64,000 nt of DNA from an uncultured Cellulophaga sp. (GTDB taxonomy: Bacteria > Bacteroidota > Bacteroidia > Flavobacteriales > Flavobacteriaceae). Within the stretch, counting starts at the first letter, position 1. Each line of letters begins with the position of its first letter. The DNA lies in NCBI GenBank assembly GCA_947496695.1, contig CANMEI010000006.1, forward strand, positions 186,001 through 250,000. Direction: 5' to 3'. The position numbers were made by a program, and so were the translations under genes. Below are positions 17,631-26,726 of this stretch, in pieces. Under the pieces are notes generated by a model, which did not search any database, was not told the DNA's origin, and worked only from the letters and a program-made list of their open reading frames with translations.

Positions 17631-19339
17631 TAACTCAAATTCAGTTCACTTAAAATACCTTCAATTTTAGTATTTAAAGTAGCATCTATATTTTTAAAAT
17701 TACCAGCGTCGTCTAATGTTGTATTTGTACTGATGTAAAACTTAACTTTTGGTTCGGTTCCACTTGGTCTTGCAGCAACACGAGTACCATCTTCAGTTTC
17801 GTAAATTAATACATTAGATTTAGGTAAATCAATAGTTTTTTCTTCGCCAGTAATTACATTTTTAGCAATAGAAGTATTGTAATCTTCTATCCATTTTACT
17901 TTAGAACCTGCTACTGAAGCTACTGGATTTTCTTTAAAGTCAATTAGCATTTGCTTAATTTCTTCGGCACCAGACATTCCTTTTTTAGTAATTGAAACTA
18001 ATTTTTCTTTATAAAAACCAAAAGCAACATAGGCATCAATTAAATCTTTATAAAATGAACTTCCATTTGCTTTTGCGTTACTAGCAATTTCACAAGCCAA
18101 TAGGGTAGAGGTAACAGCATCTTTATCTCTAACAAAGTCACCAACCATAAAACCAAAACTTTCTTCACCACCACCAATAAATTTTTGGTCTGGGAAGTCT
18201 TTAATCATCTTCCCAATCCATTTAAAGCCAGTTAATGCTGTTTTAAAATCTACACCGTAACTTTTAGCCATAGCTTTCATCATTGGAGTGGAAACTATTG
18301 TAGTGGCTACAAACTCATTACCTTTAAAACCAGCTTCTTTTTGTTGATCTAAAAGAAATTTAGTCATTAAAACCATTGTTTGGTTTCCGTTTAAAATTTC
18401 CATTTCACCATCAAGGTTACGTACCGCAATACCTAAACGGTCACTATCTGGGTCAGTACCAACAACCATATCAGCACCAATTTCTTCTGCTTTTTTAATT
18501 GCTATAGAAAGTGCTTCTGGTTCTTCAGGATTAGGAGATACTACTGTTGGAAATGCCCCATCAGGTTTAGCTTGCTCTTCAATTATAGTTACATTTTTAT
18601 AGCCTGCACGCTTTAAAACTTCAGGAATAGCAGTAATTGATGTTCCATGTAAAGATGTAAATACAATTTTAAAGTCATCTTTGCCTTTGGCATCAAAACT
18701 TCCTCTTTTAACAGATTCAGATATAAAAGCTTCATCAACTTCTTTATCAATTAATTCAATTAAACTTTCATCAGCATCAAATTTGATATCTTCAAAAGCT
18801 AGAGAATTTATTTCCGCAACAATTTTACCATCTTCTGGTGGTACAATTTGTCCGCCATCAGCCCAATAAACTTTGTAACCATTATATTCTGGGGGGTTAT
18901 GAGAAGCTGTTAAAACAATACCTGCATGGCAATTTAAATGTCTTACAGCAAAAGATAATTCTGGTGTAGTTCTTAATTCTGAAAATAAGAATACTTTAAT
19001 CCCATTTGCAGAAAATACTTCAGCAACAGTTTTAGCAAGCGTGTCACTGTTATGACGACAATCATAAGCAATAACTACTTTTAATTCTTCTTCCTTGTAA
19101 GTTTCTTTTAAAAAGTTGCTTAGTCCTTGTGTACTTTTACCTAATGTATATTTATTAATTCTGTTGGTGCCAGCCCCCATAACACCACGCATACCTCCAG
19201 TGCCAAACTCCATGTTTTTGTAAAAACGGTCTTTTAGTTCTTCTGTATTGTTGTCTATTAAATCTTGTACTTCTTTTCTAACATCAGCGTCAAAAAAATC
19301 AGTTAACCATGTTTTAGCAGTATTAAGTATGTTTTCCAT
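17630..19339 (-). CDS. Phospho-sugar mutase (phosphoglucomutase/phosphomannomutase)
   Basis: A 569-residue cytosolic alpha-D-phosphohexomutase interconverting hexose 1- and 6-phosphates. The phosphoserine loop TASHNPPEYNGYKVYW, metal loop GTDPDSDRLGIAV, sugar-binding GGGEESFGF and phosphate-binding RPSGTEPKVKFY are all intact. The length and N-terminal ADVRKEVQDLI fit the long phosphoglucomutase-2-like group. It begins an operon with the ABC exporter, and the membrane glycosyltransferase lies 33 bases upstream on the same strand, so it may supply sugar nucleotides for surface glycans as well as central metabolism. Confidence 0.93.
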   Translation of the reverse strand: MENILNTAKTWLTDFFDADVRKEVQDLIDNNTEELKDRFYKNMEFGTGGMRGVMGAGTNRINKYTLGKSTQGLSNFLKETYKEEELKVVIAYDCRHNSDTLAKTVAEVFSANGIKVFLFSELRTTPELSFAVRHLNCHAGIVLTASHNPPEYNGYKVYWADGGQIVPPEDGKIVAEINSLAFEDIKFDADESLIELIDKEVDEAFISESVKRGSFDAKGKDDFKIVFTSLHGTSITAIPEVLKRAGYKNVTIIEEQAKPDGAFPTVVSPNPEEPEALSIAIKKAEEIGADMVVGTDPDSDRLGIAVRNLDGEMEILNGNQTMVLMTKFLLDQQKEAGFKGNEFVATTIVSTPMMKAMAKSYGVDFKTALTGFKWIGKMIKDFPDQKFIGGGEESFGFMVGDFVRDKDAVTSTLLACEIASNAKANGSSFYKDLIDAYVAFGFYKEKLVSITKKGMSGAEEIKQMLIDFKENPVASVAGSKVKWIEDYNTSIAKNVITGEEKTIDLPKSNVLIYETEDGTRVAARPSGTEPKVKFYISTNTTLDDAGNFKNIDATLNTKIEGILSELNLS

Positions 19340-19372
19340 AAATGTGAGGCTTAAATATTTTAAGTTATAAAT

Positions 19373-20347
19373 TTATAAAGAATATTGTTCTTCTTGTTTT
19401 GTATTATTTATTTCTTCAGCAATTTTATATTGTGTTTCATTTTTTCTTGATCGGACCATTATTTCGCCTAGAAAACCAGCTAAAAATAATTGAGAGCCCA
19501 TAATCATTGCAGTCAAAGCTATAAAAAATTGAGGTCTATCTGTAATTAATCTACCTGTTCGGTTAATAAAAAGTTTGTCTAAGCCAAGATAAGTTGCAAA
19601 GCCAAAACCTACGATGAACATTACAACACCAAGAGCACCAAAAAGGTGCATAGGTCGTTTTCCAAATTTAGATACAAACCAAATGGTAATTAAATCTAAA
19701 AAGCCATTAATAAAACGTTCCATGCCAAATTTTGTGTTTCCAAATTTTCTTGCTTGGTGTTTTACAACTTTTTCGCCGATATTAGAAAAACCTGCGTTTT
19801 TAGCTAAAACAGGAATGTATCGGTGCATTTCGCCAGAAACTTCTATGTTTTTCACAACTTTTTTATTGTAAGCTTTTAATCCGCAATTAAAATCATGAAG
19901 TTGTACGCCTGATGTTTTACGTGCTGCCCAATTAAAAAGTTTCGAAGGCATGTTTTTACTAATTAAAGAATCGTATCTTTTTTTCTTCCATCCAGATACT
20001 AAATCAAAACCGTTTTCTTGTATAAGAGTAAATAATTCAGGAATTTCTTCTGGATTGTCTTGTAGGTCAGCATCCATAGTGATAATTACATCACCATTAG
20101 CTGCTTTAAATCCGGCATGTAAAGCTTGAGATTTTCCGAAATTTTTAAAAAAACGAATACCTTTTACATTAGGGTCTATTGTAGAAAGTTTTGTAATTTC
20201 TTGCCATGAATTATCAGTGCTACCATCATCTATAAAAAAAATTTCATAGCTATATTTATTGGGTTTCATTACAGAAACAATCCAATTATGAAGCTCTTTT
20301 AATGATTCTTCTTCGTTGAGAAGGGGTATTATTATGGATAAATTCAT
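19373..20347 (-). CDS. Family 2 glycosyltransferase, GtrB/DPM1-like, membrane-anchored
   Basis: 324 residues. The N-terminal GT-A domain has the GT2 features LLNEEESLKEL, FFIDDGSTDNSW and the metal-binding DADLQDNPEE. The C-terminal third has two transmembrane helices (about 230-255 and 270-292). This architecture is that of polyprenyl-phosphate glycosyltransferases such as DPM1, GtrB and ArnC, which load a sugar from a nucleotide donor onto undecaprenyl phosphate at the inner face of the membrane. The sugar is not known. It is followed by the phosphohexomutase and the exporter, suggesting a glycoconjugate pathway. Confidence 0.88.
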   Translation of the reverse strand: MNLSIIIPLLNEEESLKELHNWIVSVMKPNKYSYEIFFIDDGSTDNSWQEITKLSTIDPNVKGIRFFKNFGKSQALHAGFKAANGDVIITMDADLQDNPEEIPELFTLIQENGFDLVSGWKKKRYDSLISKNMPSKLFNWAARKTSGVQLHDFNCGLKAYNKKVVKNIEVSGEMHRYIPVLAKNAGFSNIGEKVVKHQARKFGNTKFGMERFINGFLDLITIWFVSKFGKRPMHLFGALGVVMFIVGFGFATYLGLDKLFINRTGRLITDRPQFFIALTAMIMGSQLFLAGFLGEIMVRSRKNETQYKIAEEINNTKQEEQYSL

Positions 20348-20381
20348 GTACTATAACTGCTAATATTAACAAAAGTACGGA

Positions 20382-20903
20382 TTAATTAATTTCTTCTGTT
20401 CTTTTTAAGATAAGAGCTGTAATTAAAGCACTAACAAAACCAAGAAAGAGATTAAATAGCAATATCATAGGGTATGTAATCCAATACATTTTGCTTTGCA
20501 TTTCAATAGTATTATTTATCTGCTCTGCTGTCATTTGCGGATAATTGGTTTGCATTGCCACTTTATTATAAGCGGTAGACGTTTCCCAAAAATCAGGAAC
20601 AATAAAAGTTGTTAATATGTAAGTGAATATTATAGTAAGTAAACCAGCAAATAGAGAGACAAAAATACCAACTATAATACCTTGTTTTATAGAAAGGTAG
20701 TTGTTGTTTTGTTTTTTGTAGTTGTAAATCGCAAATGCGACTATACCCGCTAAAATAAATATACCAACTAAAGTTTTTCCGATAGATTGTTCGTATAACA
20801 TATCAGAATATAAAAGCATTAAGGTAAATATAAAGCCAATAATAGATGCGGTTACTCCGTAAATAATTCCGAAGTTTAGTGCTTTAGGTTGTTTAGTTTT
20901 CAT
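20382..20903 (-). CDS. DUF4199 membrane protein (first of pair)
   Basis: 173 residues with four predicted transmembrane segments (residues about 12-33, 40-60, 75-100 and 140-165). The family hallmarks are NYKKQNNNYLSIKQGIIVGIF and the soluble loop after the third helix (VPDFWETSTAYNKVAM). DUF4199 proteins are almost restricted to Bacteroidota and have no assigned function. A paralogue lies 62 bases upstream, and the glycosyltransferase starts 34 bases downstream on the same strand. Confidence 0.8.
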   Translation of the reverse strand: MKTKQPKALNFGIIYGVTASIIGFIFTLMLLYSDMLYEQSIGKTLVGIFILAGIVAFAIYNYKKQNNNYLSIKQGIIVGIFVSLFAGLLTIIFTYILTTFIVPDFWETSTAYNKVAMQTNYPQMTAEQINNTIEMQSKMYWITYPMILLFNLFLGFVSALITALILKRTEEIN

Positions 20904-20965
20904 TTTTCATTTTTTTGGTTGCAACAAATTAGTATTCCTAATTATATATTTGTTACAGTTGTATC

Positions 20966-21475
20966 TTATTTTTTATTTCTTAAAATACTACCTACGATAA
21001 AAGAAATTAAAATTCCAACTATTGAAAATTTAATAATACTAGTGAAAATACTAAATATAGCACTGGTTTTTTTTGTTCCACTACCTTCATTAATCATTTT
21101 TTTAACATCTTCACCTTTACCATATAAGTTGGCCCATTCTATTGCTACATTTTTTTGATAATTTCCATTTATAAAACTATCATATATGTATGACTCAATG
21201 GCGAATAGAGAACCTACTATAACCATGAACATGACACCAACAACAAGAGCTTCTCTTATGTCTAACTCATTACCTTGTCTTTTTTTAAAGCCGTTTATAA
21301 GGTATACTACTGCAATTATTTCGGCAATAAAAGCGATTAAAAATGTTGCATAGTATATCTTTGCTCCAGCACCAGCAATTTTAGGAATAATATCTAAGAT
21401 AATTCTGCCAAGGCTAAATAATAAAGCGATAGGTAGAACAAATTTTTTAATTGAGTTTGATGAATTATCTATCAA
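20966..21475 (-). CDS. DUF4199 membrane protein (second of pair, TTG start)
   Basis: 169 residues, four transmembrane segments, same arrangement as the neighbouring protein (GFKKRQGNELDIREALVVGV matches its conserved second loop). The start appears to be TTG at 21475. An in-frame stop lies upstream without an ATG between, and the first internal ATG would delete the first two membrane helices. The pair probably arose by duplication. Function unknown; the position at the head of a glycosyltransferase operon suggests an envelope role, which is inference. Confidence 0.75.
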   Translation of the reverse strand: MIDNSSNSIKKFVLPIALLFSLGRIILDIIPKIAGAGAKIYYATFLIAFIAEIIAVVYLINGFKKRQGNELDIREALVVGVMFMVIVGSLFAIESYIYDSFINGNYQKNVAIEWANLYGKGEDVKKMINEGSGTKKTSAIFSIFTSIIKFSIVGILISFIVGSILRNKK

Positions 21476-21574
21476 TTGAACTTTATTTTAGAAGATTGAA
21501 GTGCAAAAATAACCTTTATTATACAGTCTGTTTTAGGCAAATTGCATTTTTTATTTTATTTTTTACTAAATTCA

Positions 21575-21604
21575 TTGTTAGTTTCAGAAAAAAACATAAA
21601 TTTG
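21575..21604 (+). promoter_or_regulatory. Bacteroidota promoter of the L31 gene
   Basis: TTG at 21575-21577, a 19-base spacer, then TAAATTTG at 21597-21604. This is an almost ideal match to the Bacteroidota -33/-7 consensus. It implies a leader of roughly 35-40 bases before the L31 ATG. Confidence 0.75.
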
Positions 21605-21647
21605 CACCTCTAAAAATAGAAGTTACAAAGTTAGAAAGTTTTTACAG

Positions 21648-21902
21648 ATGAAAAAAGATATACACCCACAGAATTATAGATTAGTTGCATTTAAAGACAT
21701 GTCAAATGACGATGTTTTTCTTACTAAATCTACTGCCAATACAAAGGAAACGTTAGAAGTTGAAGGTGTTGAATATCCTTTGATTAAGTTAGAGATTTCT
21801 AGAACTTCTCACCCTTTTTATACAGGTAAGGCTAAATTAGTTGATACGGCTGGTCGTATTGATAAATTTAAGAACAAATACAAGAAGTTCGATAAAAAAT
21901 AA
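21648..21902 (+). CDS. rpmE2: 50S ribosomal protein L31, type B
   Basis: 84 residues. The N-terminal [19 protein letters not shown] and the [24 protein letters not shown] segment (read in two parts) are typical of type B L31. It has no Cys at all, so this is the zinc-independent form that bridges the ribosomal subunits. It is monocistronic between a strong promoter and a strong terminator. No zinc-binding L31 paralogue is present in the window. Confidence 0.97.
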   Translation: MKKDIHPQNYRLVAFKDMSNDDVFLTKSTANTKETLEVEGVEYPLIKLEISRTSHPFYTGKAKLVDTAGRIDKFKNKYKKFDKK

Positions 21903-21923
21903 ATATTTGCTATTTTTAGCAAC

Positions 21924-21963
21924 AAAGTCACGTTCTGAAGTTATTCGGAGCGTGACTTTTTTT
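21924..21963 (+). terminator. Terminator of rpmE2
   Basis: AAAGTCACG pairs with CGTGACTTT across a loop that can extend the stem, followed by a T run, 22 bases after the L31 stop codon. Confidence 0.85.
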
Positions 21964-21989
21964 ATTTTTGTATAAAAATACTAGCCACA

Positions 21990-23165
21990 ATGAACTATAT
22001 ACTTTTTGACGGTACTGTTCGAAATGCTCTTTTGCCATTTACCTTTACAAGGCCAGTGGCTGATATTCGTATAGGAATATTTACTATTAGAGAAAAATGG
22101 GAAAACCATTTAAGAACAACAACAACTACGATTACTGAAGATTATTTGTCTGAAAAGTATCCAATGGTTGAGATGGAAGAAAACATATTAATCAATGCTT
22201 CTTTTTTGCCAAATGAAGTGTTGGTGGAAATGATAAATGATTTAAAAGAAAATCAAGCTATTTTTTTAGGAGAAGAGGTTATAGCTTTTTATACGACAGA
22301 AAATCAAGAAGAGGTAGATTTAAGTAATTACGAAGCTATAGAGTATTCAGATTCTGTAATAAGAATTGAAAATACGTGGGATATTTTTTCTAAAAATGCG
22401 GAAGCATTACAAGAAGACTTTGACTTTATTACTGATGACAGAGAAAGTATGCCTATTTCAAAAACAAATCAGGTAATCAACCCAAGTAACATTTTTATAG
22501 AAGAAGGGGCGAAAGTTGAATTTTGCATTTTAAATGCAACAAAAGGACCTATATATATTGGCGCAAATTCAGAAATTATGGAAGGTGCAATGATTAGAGG
22601 TGGTTTTGCACTTTGTAATAATTCGGTTGTGAAAATGGGGGCTAAAATATATGGAGCAACCACTGTTGGGCCATATTGTAAAATAGGTGGAGAAGTAAAT
22701 AACTCCGTTTTGTTTGGTTATTCAAATAAAGGGCATGAAGGTTATTTGGGTAATGCAGTACTGGGTGAATGGTGTAATTTAGGGGCAGATACTAACAATT
22801 CTAATCTTAAAAATAATTATGATACTGTTCGTTTATGGAGTTATGAAACCGAAGGGTTTGCAAAAACAGGTTTGCAGTTTTGTGGTTTAATGATGGGGGA
22901 TCATAGTAAATGTGGTATTAATACTATGTTTAATACAGGAACTGTAGTGGGGGTTAGTGCTAATATTTTTGGTAGTGGGTTACCACGTAATTTTATACCA
23001 AGTTATAGTTGGGGAGGAGCTTCTGGTTTTAAAACTTATTTATCAAATAAAGCATTTGAAACTATGCGAATTGTAATGTCGCGTAGAGATATTGATTTTG
23101 ATGAAAAAGAAGAAGCAATTTTGACTCATGTATTTGAGGAAACAAAAAAATGGAGAAATTATTAA
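21990..23165 (+). CDS. GlmU-like putative sugar nucleotidyltransferase with left-handed beta-helix
   Basis: 391 residues. The N-terminal part (NYILFDGTVRNALLPFTFTR) resembles a shortened nucleotidyltransferase domain. From about residue 160 the chain has hexapeptide-repeat character (IYIGANSEIMEGAMIRGG, VKMGAKIYGATTVGPYCKIGG) forming a left-handed beta-helix. It belongs to a Bacteroidota group annotated as GlmU family, but the N-terminus lacks the full GxGTRMxSxxPK pyrophosphorylase loop, so UDP-GlcNAc synthesis is not assured. The mtaB gene follows after one base, so the two are co-translated. Confidence 0.75.
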   Translation: MNYILFDGTVRNALLPFTFTRPVADIRIGIFTIREKWENHLRTTTTTITEDYLSEKYPMVEMEENILINASFLPNEVLVEMINDLKENQAIFLGEEVIAFYTTENQEEVDLSNYEAIEYSDSVIRIENTWDIFSKNAEALQEDFDFITDDRESMPISKTNQVINPSNIFIEEGAKVEFCILNATKGPIYIGANSEIMEGAMIRGGFALCNNSVVKMGAKIYGATTVGPYCKIGGEVNNSVLFGYSNKGHEGYLGNAVLGEWCNLGADTNNSNLKNNYDTVRLWSYETEGFAKTGLQFCGLMMGDHSKCGINTMFNTGTVVGVSANIFGSGLPRNFIPSYSWGGASGFKTYLSNKAFETMRIVMSRRDIDFDEKEEAILTHVFEETKKWRNY

Positions 23166-23166
23166 A

Positions 23167-24480
23167 ATGAAGAAGAAGGTTGCATTTTATACATTAGGTT
23201 GTAAGCTTAATTTTTCTGAGACATCTACAATAGCGAGAGGTTTTCAAGAAGAAGGTTTTGATCGTGTTGATTTTAATGATCATGCAGATATGTATGTTAT
23301 TAATACATGTTCAGTAACTGAAAATGCAGATAAAAGATTTAAAAGTATTGTTAAACAAGCTCAGAAAATAAACCCTGATGCCTTTGTTGCTGCAATTGGT
23401 TGTTATGCGCAATTAAAGCCGGAAGAATTAGCTTCTGTTCATGGAGTTGATTTAGTTTTAGGAGCTACTGAAAAATTTAAGATAACAGATTATATAAACG
23501 ATTTATCTAAAAATGATTTTGGAGAAGTACATTCTTGCGAAATTGTTGATGCTGATTTTTATGTAGGTAGTTATGCGATTGGAGATAGAACGCGTGCTTT
23601 TTTAAAAGTTCAAGATGGGTGTGATTATAAATGTACTTATTGTACTATTCCGTTAGCGCGTGGTATCTCACGTAGTGATACTTTGCAAAATGTTTTAAAA
23701 AATGCATCTGAAATTGCATCTCAAGATATTAAGGAGATTGTTTTAACAGGAGTTAATATTGGGGACTACGGAAAAGGTGAGTTCGGTAATAAAAAACACG
23801 AACATACTTTTTTTGATTTGGTTGAAGCGTTAGATACTATTGATGGTATTCATAGACTTCGTATTTCATCAATAGAGCCTAATTTATTAAAGAATAAAAC
23901 AATTGATTTTGTAGCAAGCAGTAATTCTTTTGTGCCTCATTTTCATATTCCTTTACAGAGTGGGAGTGATGAAATTTTAAAACTAATGCGTCGCCGTTAT
24001 TTAAGCGGTTTGTATGTTGATAGAGTTGCTAAAATAAAAGAAGTAATGCCACATGCATGTATTGGTGTTGATGTAATTGTTGGTTTTCCTGGTGAAACAG
24101 ATGAATTATTTTTAGAAACATATCATTTTTTAAATGAGTTAGATATTTCGTATTTACATGTGTTTACATATTCGGAACGTGATAATACGGTTGCTGCGGA
24201 TATGAATAATGCAGTGCCTAAAAATGTACGGGCTAAACGCAGTAAAATGTTACGAGGTCTATCTGTTAAAAAGAGAAGAGCTTTTTATGAAAGTCAATTA
24301 GGGAGTGCTAGAACAGTGCTTTTTGAAAGTGAAAATAAAGAAGGATATATTCAAGGCTTTACAGAAAATTATGTAAAAGTAAAATCTCCTTGGAACCCAG
24401 AATTGGTTAATCAACTTAAAAAGGTGGAACTTACAGATATTGATGAAGATGGTTTAGTTCGATTCAATTTTATAAATTAA
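23167..24480 (+). CDS. mtaB: tRNA t6A37 methylthiotransferase
   Basis: A radical-SAM enzyme that adds a methylthio group to t6A at position 37 of certain tRNAs. The start at 23167 gives the canonical N-terminus MKKKVAFYTLGCKLN; a longer reading from 23128 runs into the preceding gene. Conserved parts are the N-terminal Cys cluster (TLGCKLN, NTCSVT, AIGCYAQ), the radical-SAM motif DGCDYKCTYCTIP with CxxxCxxC, and a C-terminal TRAM domain. The YTLGCK and CTIPLARG details separate MtaB from MiaB and RimO. Confidence 0.93.
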   Translation: MKKKVAFYTLGCKLNFSETSTIARGFQEEGFDRVDFNDHADMYVINTCSVTENADKRFKSIVKQAQKINPDAFVAAIGCYAQLKPEELASVHGVDLVLGATEKFKITDYINDLSKNDFGEVHSCEIVDADFYVGSYAIGDRTRAFLKVQDGCDYKCTYCTIPLARGISRSDTLQNVLKNASEIASQDIKEIVLTGVNIGDYGKGEFGNKKHEHTFFDLVEALDTIDGIHRLRISSIEPNLLKNKTIDFVASSNSFVPHFHIPLQSGSDEILKLMRRRYLSGLYVDRVAKIKEVMPHACIGVDVIVGFPGETDELFLETYHFLNELDISYLHVFTYSERDNTVAADMNNAVPKNVRAKRSKMLRGLSVKKRRAFYESQLGSARTVLFESENKEGYIQGFTENYVKVKSPWNPELVNQLKKVELTDIDEDGLVRFNFIN

Positions 24481-24495
24481 AAATAGAAGTATAAG

Positions 24496-24523
24496 AAAAC
24501 CTCTCAATTGAGAGGTTTTTTTT
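24496..24523. terminator. Bidirectional terminator between mtaB and a converging gene
   Basis: A perfect 24-base palindrome, AAAACCTCTC-AATT-GAGAGGTTTT, followed by more T. The converging minus-strand gene ends two bases away. Confidence 0.9.
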
Positions 24524-24524
24524 G

Positions 24525-24821
24525 TTATATTCTGATTCCGACAGGAAGCATATCTTTATATTTTCTGCTGTTTTTCCTTAAAAAACCAGCAATTTGAGGG
24601 CTTGTAGGTACTACTCGAAGGTTTTTTTCTTGGATAATAACAAGAACAGCCTCTATAAATTCTTCTTTAAACCCTTCTTTTGAAATTTCTTCAGGAATAA
24701 TTAATTTAGTTAAAAAAATCTTTCTTTCTTGTGAAGAGTATTCTATTTTAGCTAAATGTCCTTCAACAATAGTTTCAAATTGACGTTGAAAATCATTGTC
24801 TTTAATTTCTATTTCATTCAT
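24525..24821 (-). CDS. Small YjdJ-like GNAT-fold protein lacking the acetyl-CoA loop
   Basis: 98 residues. The order of elements (HLAKIEYSSQERKIFLTKLIIPEE, a helix, then KNLRVVPTSPQIAGFLRKN) follows the minimal YjdJ-type GNAT acetyltransferases, where the central helix is preceded by a GQGIG-like acetyl-CoA loop. Here that loop reads EISKEGFKEEF and has no Gly-x-Gly. It may therefore bind acyl-CoA poorly or have another role. A -7-like TAATTTTG lies at 24866-24873 on the minus strand. The fold assignment rests on pattern only. Confidence 0.6.
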   Translation of the reverse strand: MNEIEIKDNDFQRQFETIVEGHLAKIEYSSQERKIFLTKLIIPEEISKEGFKEEFIEAVLVIIQEKNLRVVPTSPQIAGFLRKNSRKYKDMLPVGIRI

Positions 24822-24989
24822 ATTTTTTTTATTTTAAACAGTGTTTAACCACGCTATAATGGTCTCAAAATTATAGAGGTTTTTTTTGATAATTATTTTA
24901 AATTGGTTGTAATAAAAAGTAAATTTGAAAGGCTGTAAAATTAATCAAAATATAGCTAATATCCTAATAATCTGATTGTTTCATTTTGT

Positions 24990-25667
24990 ATGAAGAGTTC
25001 TAAAATTCCTATATATTTAATGCCAGGTATGGCGGCCTCGCCTAAAATTTTTGATCATCTTATTTTTTCTTCAGATATTTTTGAAGTTTTTTTTCTAGAA
25101 TGGTTTATTCCAGATAAAGGAATAAGTTTAGAAGATTATGCGAGGTTGATGTGTAAGCGTGTTAAACATGAAAACCCTGTGCTAATAGGGGTTTCTTTTG
25201 GTGGTTTTTTAGTTCAAGAAATGGCTAGAATTATAAATGCTAGAAAAGTAATTATAATCTCGAGTGTAAAATCTCAAAATGAATTACCTAAAAAAATGCA
25301 CTTTGCTAGAGTGACTAAAGTATATAAATTATTACCTACGAGTATGGTTAATAATATTGAGTTACTTGCTAAATATGCTTTTGGAGAAACCGTTACTAAG
25401 CGTTTAGATTTGTATGAAATGTACTTATCAATTAGAGATAAAAAATATATAGATTGGTCAATAGATCAAATAGTAAATTGGAAAGAGAAGGGTGTTGTTT
25501 CTAACTTAGTACATATTCATGGAGATAAAGATACTGTGTTCCCTATAACTAACATAAGTAATTGTATTGCAGTAAAAAACGGAACCCATACAATGATTAT
25601 TCATAGATACCGTTGGTTTAATGAGCATCTTCCTAAAATTATTTTAGAAAAGGATGGTTCTATTTAA
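24990..25667 (+). CDS. Alpha/beta hydrolase
   Basis: 225 residues, a small alpha/beta-hydrolase fold without signal peptide. The oxyanion strand is YLMPGMAASPKIF, the nucleophile elbow is GVSFGG (Ser), the acid is probably the Asp in HGDKDTVFP, and the His is in NGTHTM. The lid is short. The substrate is unknown. The lytic transglycosylase gene starts 27 bases downstream, so both may be in one transcript. Confidence 0.82.
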   Translation: MKSSKIPIYLMPGMAASPKIFDHLIFSSDIFEVFFLEWFIPDKGISLEDYARLMCKRVKHENPVLIGVSFGGFLVQEMARIINARKVIIISSVKSQNELPKKMHFARVTKVYKLLPTSMVNNIELLAKYAFGETVTKRLDLYEMYLSIRDKKYIDWSIDQIVNWKEKGVVSNLVHIHGDKDTVFPITNISNCIAVKNGTHTMIIHRYRWFNEHLPKIILEKDGSI

Positions 25668-25694
25668 TACCTTTGAGTGTAGAAGAAAATAATA

Positions 25695-26648
25695 ATGACT
25701 ATGAAGTTTATAAAGAATATATTAATGTTTTTAGGAGTGCTTTTTGTGATGAGTACTTTAATATTTGCGGTGCAAAGCAGAACTGAAGTTCCTGCAGATG
25801 TAGTAAGAGAAGTGGCAAAGGCAAAAGAAGCTCCTAGTTACAAAATATCATCTGTTGAAATTCCTGATGATTTAAATTTTGCAGGAGAAAAAGTTCCTTT
25901 TGAAGATCCAGAAATTATGGAGCGTGTAGATCGCGAATTCTTGGTAAATACATATTGGCAATCTAATGCTTTGTTGTTGATGAAAAGAGCCAATAAATAT
26001 TTCCCAATAATAGAACCTATTTTAGCTAAAAATGGTATTCCTGATGATTTTAAATACTTAGCGGTGGCTGAAAGTGGTTTGCAAAATTTAGTTTCACCTG
26101 CGGGAGCAACTGGTTTTTGGCAGATAATGAAAACTACAGCAAGAGAATATGGTTTGGAAGTTAATGATAATGTTGATGAGCGCTACCATATAGAAAAATC
26201 GACAGAAGTAGCTTGTAAGTATTTAAAGGGTTCTAAAGAGAAATTTGGTTCATGGACACTTGCAGCGGCATCATACAATGCAGGACCTTATGGAATTCAA
26301 AAATATTTAAAAGCACAAGATGTTGATGAGTATTATGATTTACTTTTAGGGCAAGAGACAGGTCGTTATGTATTCAGAATTTTAGCTATTAAAGAAATAT
26401 TATCACACCCTGATAAATATGGTTTTGCAATCTCCGAAGATAACTTGTATAAACAAGTGCCTACATTTAATGTAGAAGTTGATGAACCTGTAACAGATTT
26501 TGCAGCTTTCGCTAAACAATATGAAATTAATTATAAAATATTAAAACGCCATAATCCATGGTTAAGAGAGCCTCATTTGAATAATAATTCTCATAAAAAA
26601 TATATTATTGAAATTCCAAATAAAGGCTATTACAGAGCTTCTAAGTAA
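25695..26648 (+). CDS. Membrane-bound lytic transglycosylase (MltD-like)
   Basis: 317 residues. An N-terminal hydrophobic segment (FIKNILMFLGVLFVMSTLIF) is a signal or membrane anchor. The SLT domain follows: KYLAVAESGLQNLVSPAGATG carries the catalytic Glu, with the partner motifs GFWQIMKTTAREYGL, AAASYNAGPYGIQKYL and GRYVFRILAIKEI. The enzyme cleaves murein glycan strands to 1,6-anhydro ends. The C-terminal 60 residues (TDFAAFAKQYEINYKILKRH) resemble one LysM-type peptidoglycan-binding repeat. Translation can start at 25695 or at a second ATG six bases later. Confidence 0.88.
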   Translation: MTMKFIKNILMFLGVLFVMSTLIFAVQSRTEVPADVVREVAKAKEAPSYKISSVEIPDDLNFAGEKVPFEDPEIMERVDREFLVNTYWQSNALLLMKRANKYFPIIEPILAKNGIPDDFKYLAVAESGLQNLVSPAGATGFWQIMKTTAREYGLEVNDNVDERYHIEKSTEVACKYLKGSKEKFGSWTLAAASYNAGPYGIQKYLKAQDVDEYYDLLLGQETGRYVFRILAIKEILSHPDKYGFAISEDNLYKQVPTFNVEVDEPVTDFAAFAKQYEINYKILKRHNPWLREPHLNNNSHKKYIIEIPNKGYYRASK

Positions 26649-26671
26649 AAAATTAATAATTAGATATATAA

Positions 26672-26703
26672 AAAAAGCTTTAGCAATTGCTAAAGCTTTT
26701 TTT
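26672..26703. terminator. Bidirectional terminator
   Basis: AAAAGCTTTAGCA and TGCTAAAGCTTTT form a near-perfect palindrome flanked by A and T runs, between the transglycosylase gene and the converging gene at 26727. Confidence 0.88.
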
Positions 26704-26726
26704 ATGCTTGTATATTTTTATAAAGC

